From PALSA-894 sp963828625 (GTDB lineage: Bacteria; Pseudomonadota; Alphaproteobacteria; Rhizobiales; Xanthobacteraceae), in contig CAWHEX010000010.1 in NCBI GenBank assembly GCA_963828625.1, positions 62,001 through 126,000 on the forward strand: a DNA stretch of 64,000 nt, given 5' to 3'. Below are positions 17,988 through 27,030 of this stretch, one piece after another; the first letter of the stretch is position 1; each line of letters begins with the position of its first letter. A program made the translations under genes and the position numbers. Below the pieces are notes generated by a model. The model did no database searches. It was given only the letters and a program-made list of their open reading frames with translations, and was not told the origin of the DNA.

Positions 17988-19222
17988 ATGACCATCGCGA
18001 TCATCGGCGGCGGGATTTGCGGGCTTTCGCTCGCGCTCAACCTGCATGCGCGCGGGATCGCGTGCCGTGTCTACGAGGCCGCGCCGGAACTGAAAGAACT
18101 CGGCGTCGGCATCACGCTTCTGCCGCATGCGATGCGCGAGATGACGGCGCTCGGGCTGGGCGACGAACTCCTGCGCGCGGGGATCGAGAACGCCGAGAGC
18201 TGCTTCTTCAACCGCTTCGGCCAACTCATTTACAAGGAGCCGCGCGGCAAGCGCGCCGGCTACCAGTATCCGGAAGTCGGTATCCATCGCGGCACGCTGC
18301 ACTTCGCGCTCTATCGCGCCGTGCAGGAGCGCATCGGCAAGGATTGCGTCGTCACCAATCGTCTGTGCACCGGCGTCGAGCAGGACGAGAGCGGCGCGCG
18401 CATCCTCTTCAAGGAAGCGAGCAGCGGACAGACGCTGCCTCCGGTCGCGGCGGGCATCGTGATCGCGTGCGATGGCGTCAACTCGGCGATCCGCAAGCAG
18501 TTCGTCGGCGACAGCGTCGTGTTCACCGGCATCAACACCTGGCGCGGCGTGACGCGGATGAAGCCGATCCTCACCGGCCGCAGCTACATGCGCATCGGCT
18601 CGATCCTCACCGGCAAGATCGTGATCTATCCGATCGCGGACGACATCGACGCCGACGGCAACCAGCTCATCAATTGGACGACCGAGTTCAAGCGCGACAC
18701 CACCGAGATGAACGACTGGAACAAGCCGGGCGATCTTGGCGACTTCATCTCGGTCTACGAGTCATGGCGCTTCGACTGGCTGGATGTGGCGGAGATGATC
18801 CGCAAGTCCGATTTCATCTTCGAGTATCCGATGGTCGACAAGGATCCGCTCGACCGTTGGACCTTCGGGCGCGTGACGCTTGCGGGCGATGCCGCACATC
18901 CGATGTATCCGCGCGGCTCGAACGGCTCGGCACAGGCCGTGATCGATGCGCGCGTGCTGGCCGAATGCCTTGCGGCGCATGCCGAACCGCGCGAGGCGCT
19001 TGCGCGCCTACGAGGCGGCGCGGCGCGAGGCGACCGGAAAGGTCGTACGTACCAACCGCGAGCACCCGCCCGACTTCATCAACATCAAGGTCGAGGAGCT
19101 GACCGGCGACAAGCCGTTCCGACAATCTCGACGACTTCATCACGCAGGACGAACTGCGCGCGCTCTCCGACAACTACAAGCGCATCGCGGGCTTCGCGGT
19201 GAGCGATGTAAAGCGGGCCTGA
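17988..19222 (+). CDS. FAD-dependent aromatic-type monooxygenase, two frameshifts near the C-terminus
   Basis: About 410 residues, class A flavin monooxygenase (salicylate/3-hydroxybenzoate hydroxylase-like). N-terminal FAD-binding fingerprint IIGGGICGLSLALNLHARG, central CDGVNSAIRKQFVG (DG motif), and GDAAHPMYPRGSNGSAQAVIDA (GD motif) are intact. The last ~75 residues shift frame twice, at 19007-19008 and 19119-19120, each by one extra C, after which YEAARREATG, then INIKVEELTGDKPF and SDNYKRIAGFAVSDVKRA read cleanly to a TGA at 19220. The substrate is unknown. It precedes the SDR-fold gene on the same strand by 62 bp. Confidence 0.82.
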
Positions 19223-19284
19223 GACTGTTCATCGCGGCATAACTGCCCTACAAGTTCGCGCGTAACAATCGGGGACGGAAAACG

Positions 19285-20067
19285 ATGGGTGAGTTCGGCG
19301 GCAAGGTTATCGTGGTCACCGGCGGAAGCCGCGGGATCGGCAAGGCGATCGCGGCATCGTTCGCGCGCGAGGGCGCGCAGACCGTGCTCGCCGCATCCTC
19401 GCAGGCGAACCTCGATGCCGCCGCGAAGGAGATCGGCAATTCGGGCCCACGTCCCCTCACCTTCGCGGGCGACTTGAAGACGCTCGAGGCCTGCGAGGCG
19501 CTGCATGCCTCCGTGAAGGAGAAGGCCGGGCGCTGCGACGTGCTGATCAACAACGCGGGCGCGACGCGCAGCGGCAATTTCCTCGACATGCCCGACGCCG
19601 CGTTCCACGACGGCTTTGCGCTGAAATACTTCGCCTGCGTGCGGCTCTCGAAGCTGTTCTGGCCGATGCTGAAGGACGCCGAGGGCCGCATGGTCAACAT
19701 CATCGGCGGCGCGGCGCGCACGCCGGATCCGCTGTTCCTGGTCGGCGGCTCGGTCAACGCCGCGATGGCGAATTTTTCCAAGGGGCTCGCCGGGCTCGGC
19801 AAGAAGGACGGCGTGAACGTCAACGTGATCCATCCCGGCACCACCGAAACCGACCGCATCCGGCAGCTGTTTCAGCAGCGCGCCGAGGCGAGCGGCACGA
19901 CGCCGGAAGATATCCGCAAGCAGACGATGGAAAAGGACGGCCTGCGCCGCATCGGCCAACCGGAGGATGTGGCCGAACTGGCGCTGTTTCTCTGTTCGGA
20001 GCGCGCGCGGCATATCCAGGGCGCCGCGATCGGCGTCGACGGCGGGCAGACGACCGGGCTGTTTTAG
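19285..20067 (+). CDS. SDR-fold protein lacking the catalytic Tyr and Lys
   Basis: 260 residues. The Rossmann part is normal: TGGSRGIGKAI (residues 12-22) and NNAG (89-92). At the active site, where SDRs have Ser and YxxxK, this protein reads NIIGGAARTP followed by VGGSVNAAMANF: the Tyr position is Gly154 and the Lys position Asn158. The C-terminus RIGQPEDVAELALFL...GAAIGVDGGQT is typical. It therefore binds a nucleotide but should not reduce by the usual mechanism. Similar SDR subgroups exist in bradyrhizobia and actinobacteria. It lies 33 bp upstream of the ACP-ligase-acyltransferase gene and may belong to the same pathway. Confidence 0.85.
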   Translation: MGEFGGKVIVVTGGSRGIGKAIAASFAREGAQTVLAASSQANLDAAAKEIGNSGPRPLTFAGDLKTLEACEALHASVKEKAGRCDVLINNAGATRSGNFLDMPDAAFHDGFALKYFACVRLSKLFWPMLKDAEGRMVNIIGGAARTPDPLFLVGGSVNAAMANFSKGLAGLGKKDGVNVNVIHPGTTETDRIRQLFQQRAEASGTTPEDIRKQTMEKDGLRRIGQPEDVAELALFLCSERARHIQGAAIGVDGGQTTGLF

Positions 20068-20100
20068 CCTATTTTACGCGGCCGCTTGGAGAATCCCCGG

Positions 20101-22930
20101 ATGGACCTCGATACGCCGTCGCGCGAGCCTGAACTGATCGCGGTCGTGCGCGAGCTCGTGCGCGAGCTGGCGCCGCAGCGCCTCAAGCGCGGCGACGTGA
20201 CGCTCGCAAGCCGGCTCGACCGCGACCTCGGCATCGACAGCCTCGCGCGCACCGAACTGGTGCTGCGCATCGAACGCAAATTCCGCGTGCGGCTTGCCGT
20301 CACGTCGGTGGCCGAGATGGACACGGTCGGCGATCTGCTCAAGGCGGTGGAGCAAGGCGCGCCAAGCGGAGCCACCGCCTTCGCGCTCGATCTCGCGACG
20401 CAGACCACGACACCGCTGATCGGCCAGCCGGATCACGCCAAGACGCTGACCGAGATGCTCGACTGGCACGTGCAGGAGCATCCGGACCACATCCACGTCA
20501 CGGTGCTGCAGGACGAGAACGTCGTGCTCGGCACCATGAGCTATCGCGACCTGCAGACCGCGGCGCATGCGGTCGCGCAAGGGCTGATCACCCGCGACAT
20601 CGTGCCGGGCGACCGCATCGCGATGATGCTGCCGACCTCGACGGACTTCTTCGCGTCGTTCTTCGGCATCCTCTACGCGGGCGCGGTGCCCGTTCCAATC
20701 TATCCGCCGGCGCGCATGGCGCAGATCGAAGAGCACATGCGCCGCCAGATCGTGATCCTGCGCAACGCCGGCGCGCGGATGCTGATCACGGTGAACGAGG
20801 GCCGCAAGCTTGCGGTGCTGCTGCGCAGCCAGGTCGAGACGCTGGGAAGCGTCGAGACCGTCGCGACGCTGTCGGCCGAACGCACCGCGCATCCGCTGCC
20901 GCCGCTCAACGATCCCGAAGCGCTCGGGCTGATGCAGTACACGTCGGGTTCGACCGGCGACCCGAAGGGCGTGATGCTCACGCACGACGGGCTCCTCGAA
21001 AACGTGCGCTCGATGGGCCTCGCGATGGAGGCTTCTTCCGCCGACACGTTCGTGAGCTGGCTGCCGCTCTATCACGACATGGGACTGATCGGCGCGTGGC
21101 TCGGCTGCTGCTATTTCGGCGCACGGCTTTACGTGATGTCGCCGATCTCGTTCCTGGTGCGCCCGGCTACATGGCTATGGACCATGCACAAATACCGCGC
21201 GACGTTTTCGGGCGGGCCGAACTTCGCTTACGAGCTTTGCGCGAGCCGCATTCCCGACGAGGACCTCGAAGGGCTCGACCTGTCGGCGCTGCGCTTCATG
21301 GTGAACGGCGCCGAGCCGATCTCGCCGCAGACCCTGCGCAAGTTCACCGATCGTTTCGCCAAATACGGCATGAACCGCGGCGTGCCTTCGCCGAGCTACG
21401 GCTTGGCGGAAAACTGCGTCGGCCTTTGTTTTCCGCCGTTCGGGCGCGGACCGCTGATCGACCGCATCAAGCGCGACTCCCTCGCGAAGCGCAGCTACGC
21501 CGAGCCGGCCGGCCCGGAAGACACCGACGCAATCGAGATGGTCGCGTGCGGGCACCCGATCGAGAAGAACGACGTGCGCATCGTGGACGGCGCGGGACGC
21601 GAGCTCGGCGAACGTTACGAGGGCATGCTGGAATTCCGCGGCCCCTCGATGACCAAGGGCTATTTCCGCAACGAGGCAAAGACCAAAGAGCTGTTTCACG
21701 ACGGCTGGATCAAGTCGGGTGACCGCGCCTACATGGCGGGCGGCGACGTCCACATCACCGGCCGCGTGAAGGACATCATCATCCGCGGCGGGCGCAACAC
21801 CTATCCGCACGAGATCGAGGAAGCCGTCACGGCGATCCCGGGCGTGCGCAAGGGCGGCGTCGCGGCGTTCGGCTCGCCCGATCCGCAGAACGGCACCGAG
21901 CGCCTCGTCGTGATGGCGGAGACGAAGGAGACCGACGCGGATGCGCGCGCGAAGATCATCGCGGCGGCGCACGAAGTAGTCACCGCGATCGCGGGCTCGG
22001 CCGCCGACGATATCGTGCTGGTGCCGCCGCGCGGCGTTCCGAAAACGTCGAGCGGCAAGGTGCGCCGTTCGTCCGCCAAGGAGTTGTACGAGACCGGCAA
22101 GACCGACGTGAAGCAGCACGCGATGTGGTGGCAGATCGTGCGGCTGTCGCTGTCGAGCGCGGGGCGCTCGGCGACAGGCTTCCTGCGCCGGATCGACGAC
22201 ACGCTCTATGCGGGCTGGTGGTATCTCGTGACGGCGCTGGCCCTGGTCGTGGCGTTTCTTGCGACGCTGATCCTGCCGACGGTTCCGGCGCGCTGGTCCG
22301 CGCTGCGCGGGATCGTGCGCGCGACGCTCGCGCTCACCGGCATCAAGGTCGACGTGACCGGGCTCGAAAATCTGCCAAGCGGCAATGCCGTGATCCTGTT
22401 CAATCACACGAGCTACATGGACGTGGTCATCGTCGCATCGGTGCTGCCGGGCGAGCCCGCCTTCATCGCCAAGAAGGAATTCGCGGACCAGGCTTTCGCG
22501 GGCTTGTTCATGCGCCGCCTCGGCGTTGCGTTCGTGGAGCGCTTCGATGCGGCCGCGAGCTTGGCGGACGCCGAGACGGTGACCGGCATGGCGAAGGCCG
22601 GCCGGCTGTTCGTGTTCTTCCCGGAAGGCACGTTCACGCGCCGCGCCGGGCTGATGGGCTTCTACATGGGTGCGTTCAAGGTGGCGGCGGAAGCGAACCT
22701 TCCCGTCGTGCCGGGCGTGTTGCGCGGCGTGCGCGCGCTGTTGCGCGGCGACCAGTGGTTCCCGCGCCGCACGCCGATCAGCGTCGTGATCGAGAAGCCG
22801 ATCCAGCCGAGCGGGCACGGACTTCACCGCGATGCTCGCGCTGCGCGACGCGGCCCGTGCCGCGATGCTCAAGCACGCCGGCGAGCCCGATCTCGGCGCG
22901 CTGGAAAAGCCGCAGGCGCCGGGCGGGTAG
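20101..22930 (+). CDS. ACP + fatty-acyl-AMP ligase + acyltransferase fusion (one frameshift near the end)
   Basis: About 942 residues from the ATG at 20101, which has GGAGA 11 bases ahead. Order: an acyl carrier domain (1-90) with the phosphopantetheine serine Ser47 in DLGIDSL; a FAAL-type adenylating domain (about 100-690) with YTSGSTGDPKG at 280-290, SWLPLYHDMGLIG, the FAAL-typical GGPNFAYELC and GRVKDIIIRGGRN; a short hydrophobic stretch (about 705-730); a PlsC/LPLAT domain with H769xxxxD774 (NHTSYMD) and FPEGT at 840-844. The last 40 residues shift frame by one extra G at 22813-22815. The chain suggests: activate a fatty acid, load it on its own carrier, transfer it to a lipid acceptor at the membrane. 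E. coli Aas combines ligase and acyltransferase but has no carrier of its own. Confidence 0.85.
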
Positions 22931-23063
22931 AGAAAAGACAGCCCTGTCAAAGTGTTACCCGGTCACAGCGTGTTGAGCGGGGTGTGCCGCAAGCCCGTTG
23001 CGCCCGCTACCCTTCTTCAATACCTTTACGGGCATAAAGACTGAATCCACCGCGGAGGAAGAC

Positions 23064-23141
23064 ATGGCCTGGACGACCCCAACTCTCGTCGAAATCTGCA
23101 TCGGCCTCGAGATCAACGGCTATCTTCCCGCCGAATTCTAA
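23064..23141 (+). CDS. pqqA: PQQ precursor peptide PqqA
   Basis: 25 residues, too short for most gene callers. The conserved Glu16 and Tyr20, which are cross-linked and become the PQQ skeleton, are in GLEINGYLP. A perfect GGAGG (23054-23058) lies six bases before the ATG. It starts the pqqA-B-C-DE unit. The preceding 133 bp should contain the promoter, but I see no clear operator in it. Confidence 0.97.
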   Translation: MAWTTPTLVEICIGLEINGYLPAEF

Positions 23142-23167
23142 GCTTCTTCATCCTGATACTGGGCCCG

Positions 23168-23185
23168 GGCTCCATCTGAGGAGCC
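23168..23185 (+). promoter_or_regulatory. Hairpin covering the pqqB ribosome site
   Basis: GGCTCC (23168-23173) pairs perfectly with GGAGCC (23180-23185) across a six-base loop. The ribosome-binding GAGGAG for pqqB lies in the loop and right arm, and the pqqB ATG follows at 23187. The fold would hide the ribosome site and reduce pqqB translation relative to pqqA. Confidence 0.65.
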
Positions 23186-23186
23186 G

Positions 23187-24092
23187 ATGGGCCGTCTGAC
23201 CGCCATCGTGCTCGGTGCAGCGGCCGGTGGCGGCTATCCGCAATGGAATTGCCGTTGTGACGTGTGCCGTCTCGCTTGGGACGGCGATCCACGCGTGCGT
23301 GCGCGCACACAGGCAAGCCTCGCCGTCTCCGCCGATGGCGCCCGCTGGACACTGCTGAACGCCGCGCCCGACCTGCGCGCACAGCTTGCCGCGACTCCGG
23401 CGTTGCATCCGCGCGGCACAAAGCGCGGCAGCCCGATCGAAGCCGTGGCGCTGACCGGTGCGGAAATCGACCAGACCGCGGGCCTGCTGAATTTGCGCGA
23501 GCGTCAGCCGTTCACGCTGGCCGCGACCGCCGAGACGCTCGCGGCGCTCGGCGCGAACACGATGTTCGATGCGCTCGCACCCGATGTCGTCACGCGACGC
23601 GCGATCGCGGTTGGGCAGCCGTTCCCGCTGCCGGGCGGGCTGACGGCGGAACTGTTCACCGTTCCCGGCAAGGTGCCGCTCTACCTCGAACGGGGCACGC
23701 CGGAGACCGCGCAGGAAACCGGCAACAATGTCGGCGTGGAGATTTCACACGACGGCGCGCGGCTCTGTTTCGTGCCGGGCGCCGCCGCCGTGACGCCCGC
23801 GCTGCGTGCGCGGCTTGAGAAGGCAGACGCCGTGCTGTTCGACGGCACACTGTTCACCGATGACGAAATGATCGCTTCCGGCACGGGCGAAAAGACCGGG
23901 CGGCGCATGGGCCACATGCCGATCGACGGCGCGGACGGCTCGCTTGCGGCGCTCACAGGCCTTGGCAAGCGGCGGATTTACATCCACATCAACAATACCA
24001 ATCCGATCCTGATCGACGACTCACCGCAGCGGGGCGCGGTCGCGGCCGCCGGCTGGGACGTCGCCTACGACGGGATGGAGATCGTCCTGTGA
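23187..24092 (+). CDS. pqqB: PQQ biosynthesis protein PqqB
   Basis: 301 residues of the metallo-beta-lactamase fold. The N-terminal PqqB hallmark LGAAAGGGYPQWNCRCDVC includes the cysteines of a structural zinc site. PqqB hydroxylates the cross-linked Glu-Tyr intermediate in PQQ synthesis. Length is normal. The TGA overlaps the GTG start of pqqC by four bases. Confidence 0.97.
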   Translation: MGRLTAIVLGAAAGGGYPQWNCRCDVCRLAWDGDPRVRARTQASLAVSADGARWTLLNAAPDLRAQLAATPALHPRGTKRGSPIEAVALTGAEIDQTAGLLNLRERQPFTLAATAETLAALGANTMFDALAPDVVTRRAIAVGQPFPLPGGLTAELFTVPGKVPLYLERGTPETAQETGNNVGVEISHDGARLCFVPGAAAVTPALRARLEKADAVLFDGTLFTDDEMIASGTGEKTGRRMGHMPIDGADGSLAALTGLGKRRIYIHINNTNPILIDDSPQRGAVAAAGWDVAYDGMEIVL

Positions 24093-24817
24093 AGCTGATG
24101 AGCCCGGATGAACTGGAAGCGGCGCTGCGCGACATCGGCGCAAAGCGCTATCACCGCCTGCACCCCTTCCACGGGCTGCTGCACGGCGGCAAATGCACCA
24201 AGGGCCAGGTGCAGGCCTGGGCGCTCAATCGCTACTATTATCAGGCTTGCATTCCGCTGAAAGACGCGAGCCTGATCGCGCGCTGCGACGATCCTGCGAT
24301 CAGGCGCGAATGGCGCTCGCGCCTGCACGATCATGACGGCGAAGCGGAAGGCGACGGCGGCATCGCGCGCTGGCTCAAGCTGACGGACGGTCTCGGGCTC
24401 GACCGCGACTACGTGACATCGCTGCGCGGGCTGCTGCCGGGGACGAAGTTCGCGGTGGAAGCCTATGTGCATTTTGTCGCTGAGAAGACGCTGCTGGAGG
24501 CGATCGCCTCGTCGCTCACCGAACTGTTCTCGCCGGTGATCATCGGCGAGCGCGTCGAGGGCATGCTCAAGGGCTATTCGTTCGTCACAACCGAGACGCT
24601 CGCCTATTTTGCCAAACGCCCGCCGCAGGCGAAGAAGGATTCGGATTTCGCGCTCGACTACGTGAAGCGCAATGCCCGCACGCCGAACGAGCAGCGCGCC
24701 GTGCTGGCGGCGCTGGAGTTCAAGTGTGGCGTGCTGTGGTCGATGCTCGACGCGCTGCACTTCGCCTACGTGGAGCCGGGGCACATTCCGCCCGGCGCGT
24801 TTGTGCCGACAGGACGC
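24089..24817 (+). CDS. pqqC: PqqC, pyrroloquinoline-quinone synthase (no stop codon before pqqD)
   Basis: The GTG at 24089 overlaps the pqqB stop. About 243 residues match PqqC, the cofactor-free oxidase that performs the final eight-electron ring closure: RYHRLHPFHGLLHGGK, LNRYYYQACIPLKDA, YVHFVAEKTLLEAIASSLTELFSP, and the end LDALHFAYVEPGHIPPGAFVP. After VPTGR the frame simply runs on, with no stop, as a shadow of pqqDE for another ~450 codons. Either a base is missing here and a TGA overlaps the pqqD ATG, or a base is extra and PqqC is fused to PqqD as in Methylobacterium. The end given is where homology stops. Confidence 0.88.
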
Positions 24818-24818
24818 G

Positions 24819-26174
24819 ATGATGCATTCGCCGGACGCCAAGCCGAGACTGCCGCGCGGCGTGCGCCTGACGCACAACGAGGCGCAGGGCGGCTGGGTGC
24901 TGCTCGCGCCGGAGCGCGTGTTCAAGGCCGAGGGGCCGGCGGCCGAGATCGTCAAGCGCTGCACCGGCGAGGCGACCGTGAGCGAGATCGTCGACGACCT
25001 CGCCAAGACCTTCAACGCGCCGCGCGAGCGCATCATGACGGACGTGACCGCGATGCTGAACGGGTTGATCGAGAAAGGCTGCTGGAAACTGATGGACGCA
25101 ACGCCGCAGCGCGCGCCGCGCCCGCTCGGCCTGCTCGCCGAGCTGACGCACCGCTGTCCGCTCGGCTGTCCGTATTGCTCCAATCCGCTCGCGCTGGAAG
25201 GCCGCACCGACGAACTCGACACCGCCACCTGGGCGCGCGTGTTCAAGGAGGCAGCGGCGCTCGGCGTGCTGCAGGTGCATCTCTCCGGCGGCGAGCCGGG
25301 CGCGCGGCGCGACCTCGTGGAGATCACGAAGGCGGCGCACGACGCGGGGCTTTACACCAATCTCATCACGTCGGCGGTCGGCATCACGAAGGAGACATTC
25401 GGCAAGCTCTCCGATGCCGGGCTCGACCACGTGCAGATTTCCATTCAGGACAGCGAGCCCGGCTCCGCCGATCACATCGCGGGCTACAAGGGCGCGTACG
25501 CGCGCAAGCAGGCGCTCGCCGCCGAGGTGACGCGGCTCGGCATCCCGCTCACCGTCAACGCCGTGATGCACCGCGCCAACATCGACCATGTCGGCGAGAT
25601 GGTCGAACTCGCGCTGAAGCTCGGCGCGAAGCGCGTCGAGATCGCGCATGTGCAGTATTACGGCTGGGCGCTGAAGAACCGCGCGCAGCTGATGCCGACG
25701 CGCGAGCAGGTCGAGCGCGCCGTGAAGGCCGTCGATGCGCTGCGCCAGAAGCATCACGGGCAGATCGTGATCGACGCCGTGGTGCCGGACTATTACGCGC
25801 GCTTCCCGAAGGCCTGCGTGGGCGGCTGGGGGCGGCGCTCGCTCAACGTAACGCCGTCCGGCAAGGTGCTGCCGTGCCACGCGGCCGAGAGCATTCCGGA
25901 GCTGACGTTCTGGAACGTGCGCGAGCACACACTCGCCGACATCTGGGACAACGCGCCAGCCTTCATGGCGTTTCGCGGCACCGACTGGATGCAGGAGCCG
26001 TGCCGCTCATGCCCGAAGGCCAAGGAAGACTTCGGCGGCTGCCGCTGCCAGGCCTTCGCGCTCACCGGCGACGCGCGCGCGACCGATCCCGTGTGCCATC
26101 TCTCGCCGCAGCATGCGCTGGTGGCGGAACTGGCCGAGGCGCGCGCGGACGTGGCGTACGATTACCGGCGCTGA
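24819..26174 (+). CDS. pqqE: PqqD-PqqE fusion: peptide chaperone plus radical SAM enzyme
   Basis: 451 residues. Residues 1-90 are a PqqD domain (RLPRGVRLTHNEAQGGWVLLAP..., CTGEATVSEIVDDLA), the RiPP recognition element that binds PqqA. From about 100 on it is PqqE: the radical-SAM cysteines in HRCPLGCPYC, then SGGEP, and a SPASM domain with GWGRRSLNVTPSGKVLPCH, CRSCP, GGCRCQAF and PVCH. PqqE makes the Glu-Tyr carbon-carbon bond in PqqA. Separate genes are the rule; the join here makes one protein that both holds and modifies the peptide. Two adjacent ATGs (24819, 24822) are possible starts. Confidence 0.95.
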   Translation: MMHSPDAKPRLPRGVRLTHNEAQGGWVLLAPERVFKAEGPAAEIVKRCTGEATVSEIVDDLAKTFNAPRERIMTDVTAMLNGLIEKGCWKLMDATPQRAPRPLGLLAELTHRCPLGCPYCSNPLALEGRTDELDTATWARVFKEAAALGVLQVHLSGGEPGARRDLVEITKAAHDAGLYTNLITSAVGITKETFGKLSDAGLDHVQISIQDSEPGSADHIAGYKGAYARKQALAAEVTRLGIPLTVNAVMHRANIDHVGEMVELALKLGAKRVEIAHVQYYGWALKNRAQLMPTREQVERAVKAVDALRQKHHGQIVIDAVVPDYYARFPKACVGGWGRRSLNVTPSGKVLPCHAAESIPELTFWNVREHTLADIWDNAPAFMAFRGTDWMQEPCRSCPKAKEDFGGCRCQAFALTGDARATDPVCHLSPQHALVAELAEARADVAYDYRR

Positions 26175-26540
26175 TTATCTTGCTCGCCTGATCTCCACGC
26201 CGACGCTGCCGGGCCCGACCTCCAGCTTTTCCACGCGCACCGTCACGGACAAAATCGGCGGGTGCGCGAGCACGGACGCGGCAACGCGCTCGGCCAATGT
26301 CTCGACCAGATGGATATGTCCCTGCGCGACGATCGCCCGGATGCCGTCGGTGATCAGGTCGTAGGAAAAGACTTCCGGCAGCCGCTCGGGCGTGCGCGCG
26401 GGACGCGCGATGCGCGCGTCGACATTGAAGCGCACCTGCTGCGGCGCATCGTGCTCGCGATCGAACGCGCCGATGCGCACCGGCAGCACGAAGTCGTGCA
26501 CGAAGACGAGGTCGGTGTCGGGCGTTCCGGCTTGGGTCAT
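26175..26540 (-). CDS. folB: Dihydroneopterin aldolase
   Basis: 121 residues, normal for FolB. It cleaves 7,8-dihydroneopterin to 6-hydroxymethyl-dihydropterin in folate synthesis. The signature region IGAFDREHDAPQQVRFNVD, the catalytic-loop segment HLVETLAERVAASVL and the terminal VRVEKLEVGPGSVGVEI are visible. Its stop touches the pqqDE stop tail to tail. Confidence 0.94.
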   Translation of the reverse strand: MTQAGTPDTDLVFVHDFVLPVRIGAFDREHDAPQQVRFNVDARIARPARTPERLPEVFSYDLITDGIRAIVAQGHIHLVETLAERVAASVLAHPPILSVTVRVEKLEVGPGSVGVEIRRAR

Positions 26541-26569
26541 GCGAAGGCGATCATAGCAGGCGATGAAGC

Positions 26570-26646
26570 TGGCGCGCCCGGAGAGATTCGAACTCCCGAC
26601 CCTCAGATTCGAAGTCTGATGCTCTATCCAGCTGAGCTACGGGCGC
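26570..26646 (-). tRNA. tRNA-Arg (anticodon TCG)
   Basis: On the minus strand a full cloverleaf can be drawn: acceptor GCGCCCG / CGGGCGC, D-arm GCTC-AGCTGGATA-GAGC, anticodon stem TCAGA / TCTGA around the loop CTTCGAA (anticodon TCG, reading CGA), T-arm with GTTCGAATC, discriminator G and an encoded CCA. 77 bases, no intron. It lies 29 bp upstream of folB on the same strand. Confidence 0.96.
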
Positions 26647-26824
26647 CACGTTCGACGTGTCTAGCACAGCCCGGCCCAAACAGAAGTTCCATCATCCGCA
26701 TTCTTACGGATTTGATCGGCGCGCGAGAGGGATCATGCTCCGGCTACGGCGACCTGCGCATTTGCGTGCTCCGCCGAATCATTTTTGAAATACGCCGGCC
26801 GCGGCCGACCTTGCGGAGACCATC

Positions 26825-27016
26825 ATGTTCGGCGACTTCGACTGCGATTGCATCTACGTGGAAATTTCGAACGACCGCGTGCCGCGTTCGGGCCGCATCG
26901 AGTATCGCGCGAAATCGTGCGACATCTGCCGGGCGCGCGAGGCGCTCAAGCGCGCGGAACGCAAGATGCCGGTGGTGTTCAATCCCCAGACGCCGCGCTA
27001 TCAGCGCACGCATTGA
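26825..27016 (+). CDS. Small four-cysteine protein of unknown function
   Basis: 63 residues with GGAGA nine bases before the ATG and good codon use. Cysteines come as C7-D-C9 and C32-D-I-C35, a layout that could hold one zinc or iron atom. The middle is basic (CRAREALKRAERK). I do not recognise the family. It stands alone between tRNA-Arg and the acyl-CoA dehydrogenase gene, whose stop it faces across 14 bp. The preceding 178 bp should hold its promoter and that of the divergent tRNA. Confidence 0.7.
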   Translation: MFGDFDCDCIYVEISNDRVPRSGRIEYRAKSCDICRAREALKRAERKMPVVFNPQTPRYQRTH

Positions 27017-27030
27017 CGGGCACGGTCGCG

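Noticed and set aside
24818..26191. Extension of the pqqC frame to a 700-codon protein
   Set aside because: Beyond VPTGR the translation is a low-complexity shadow of pqqDE; kept only as evidence that the pqqC stop is missing.
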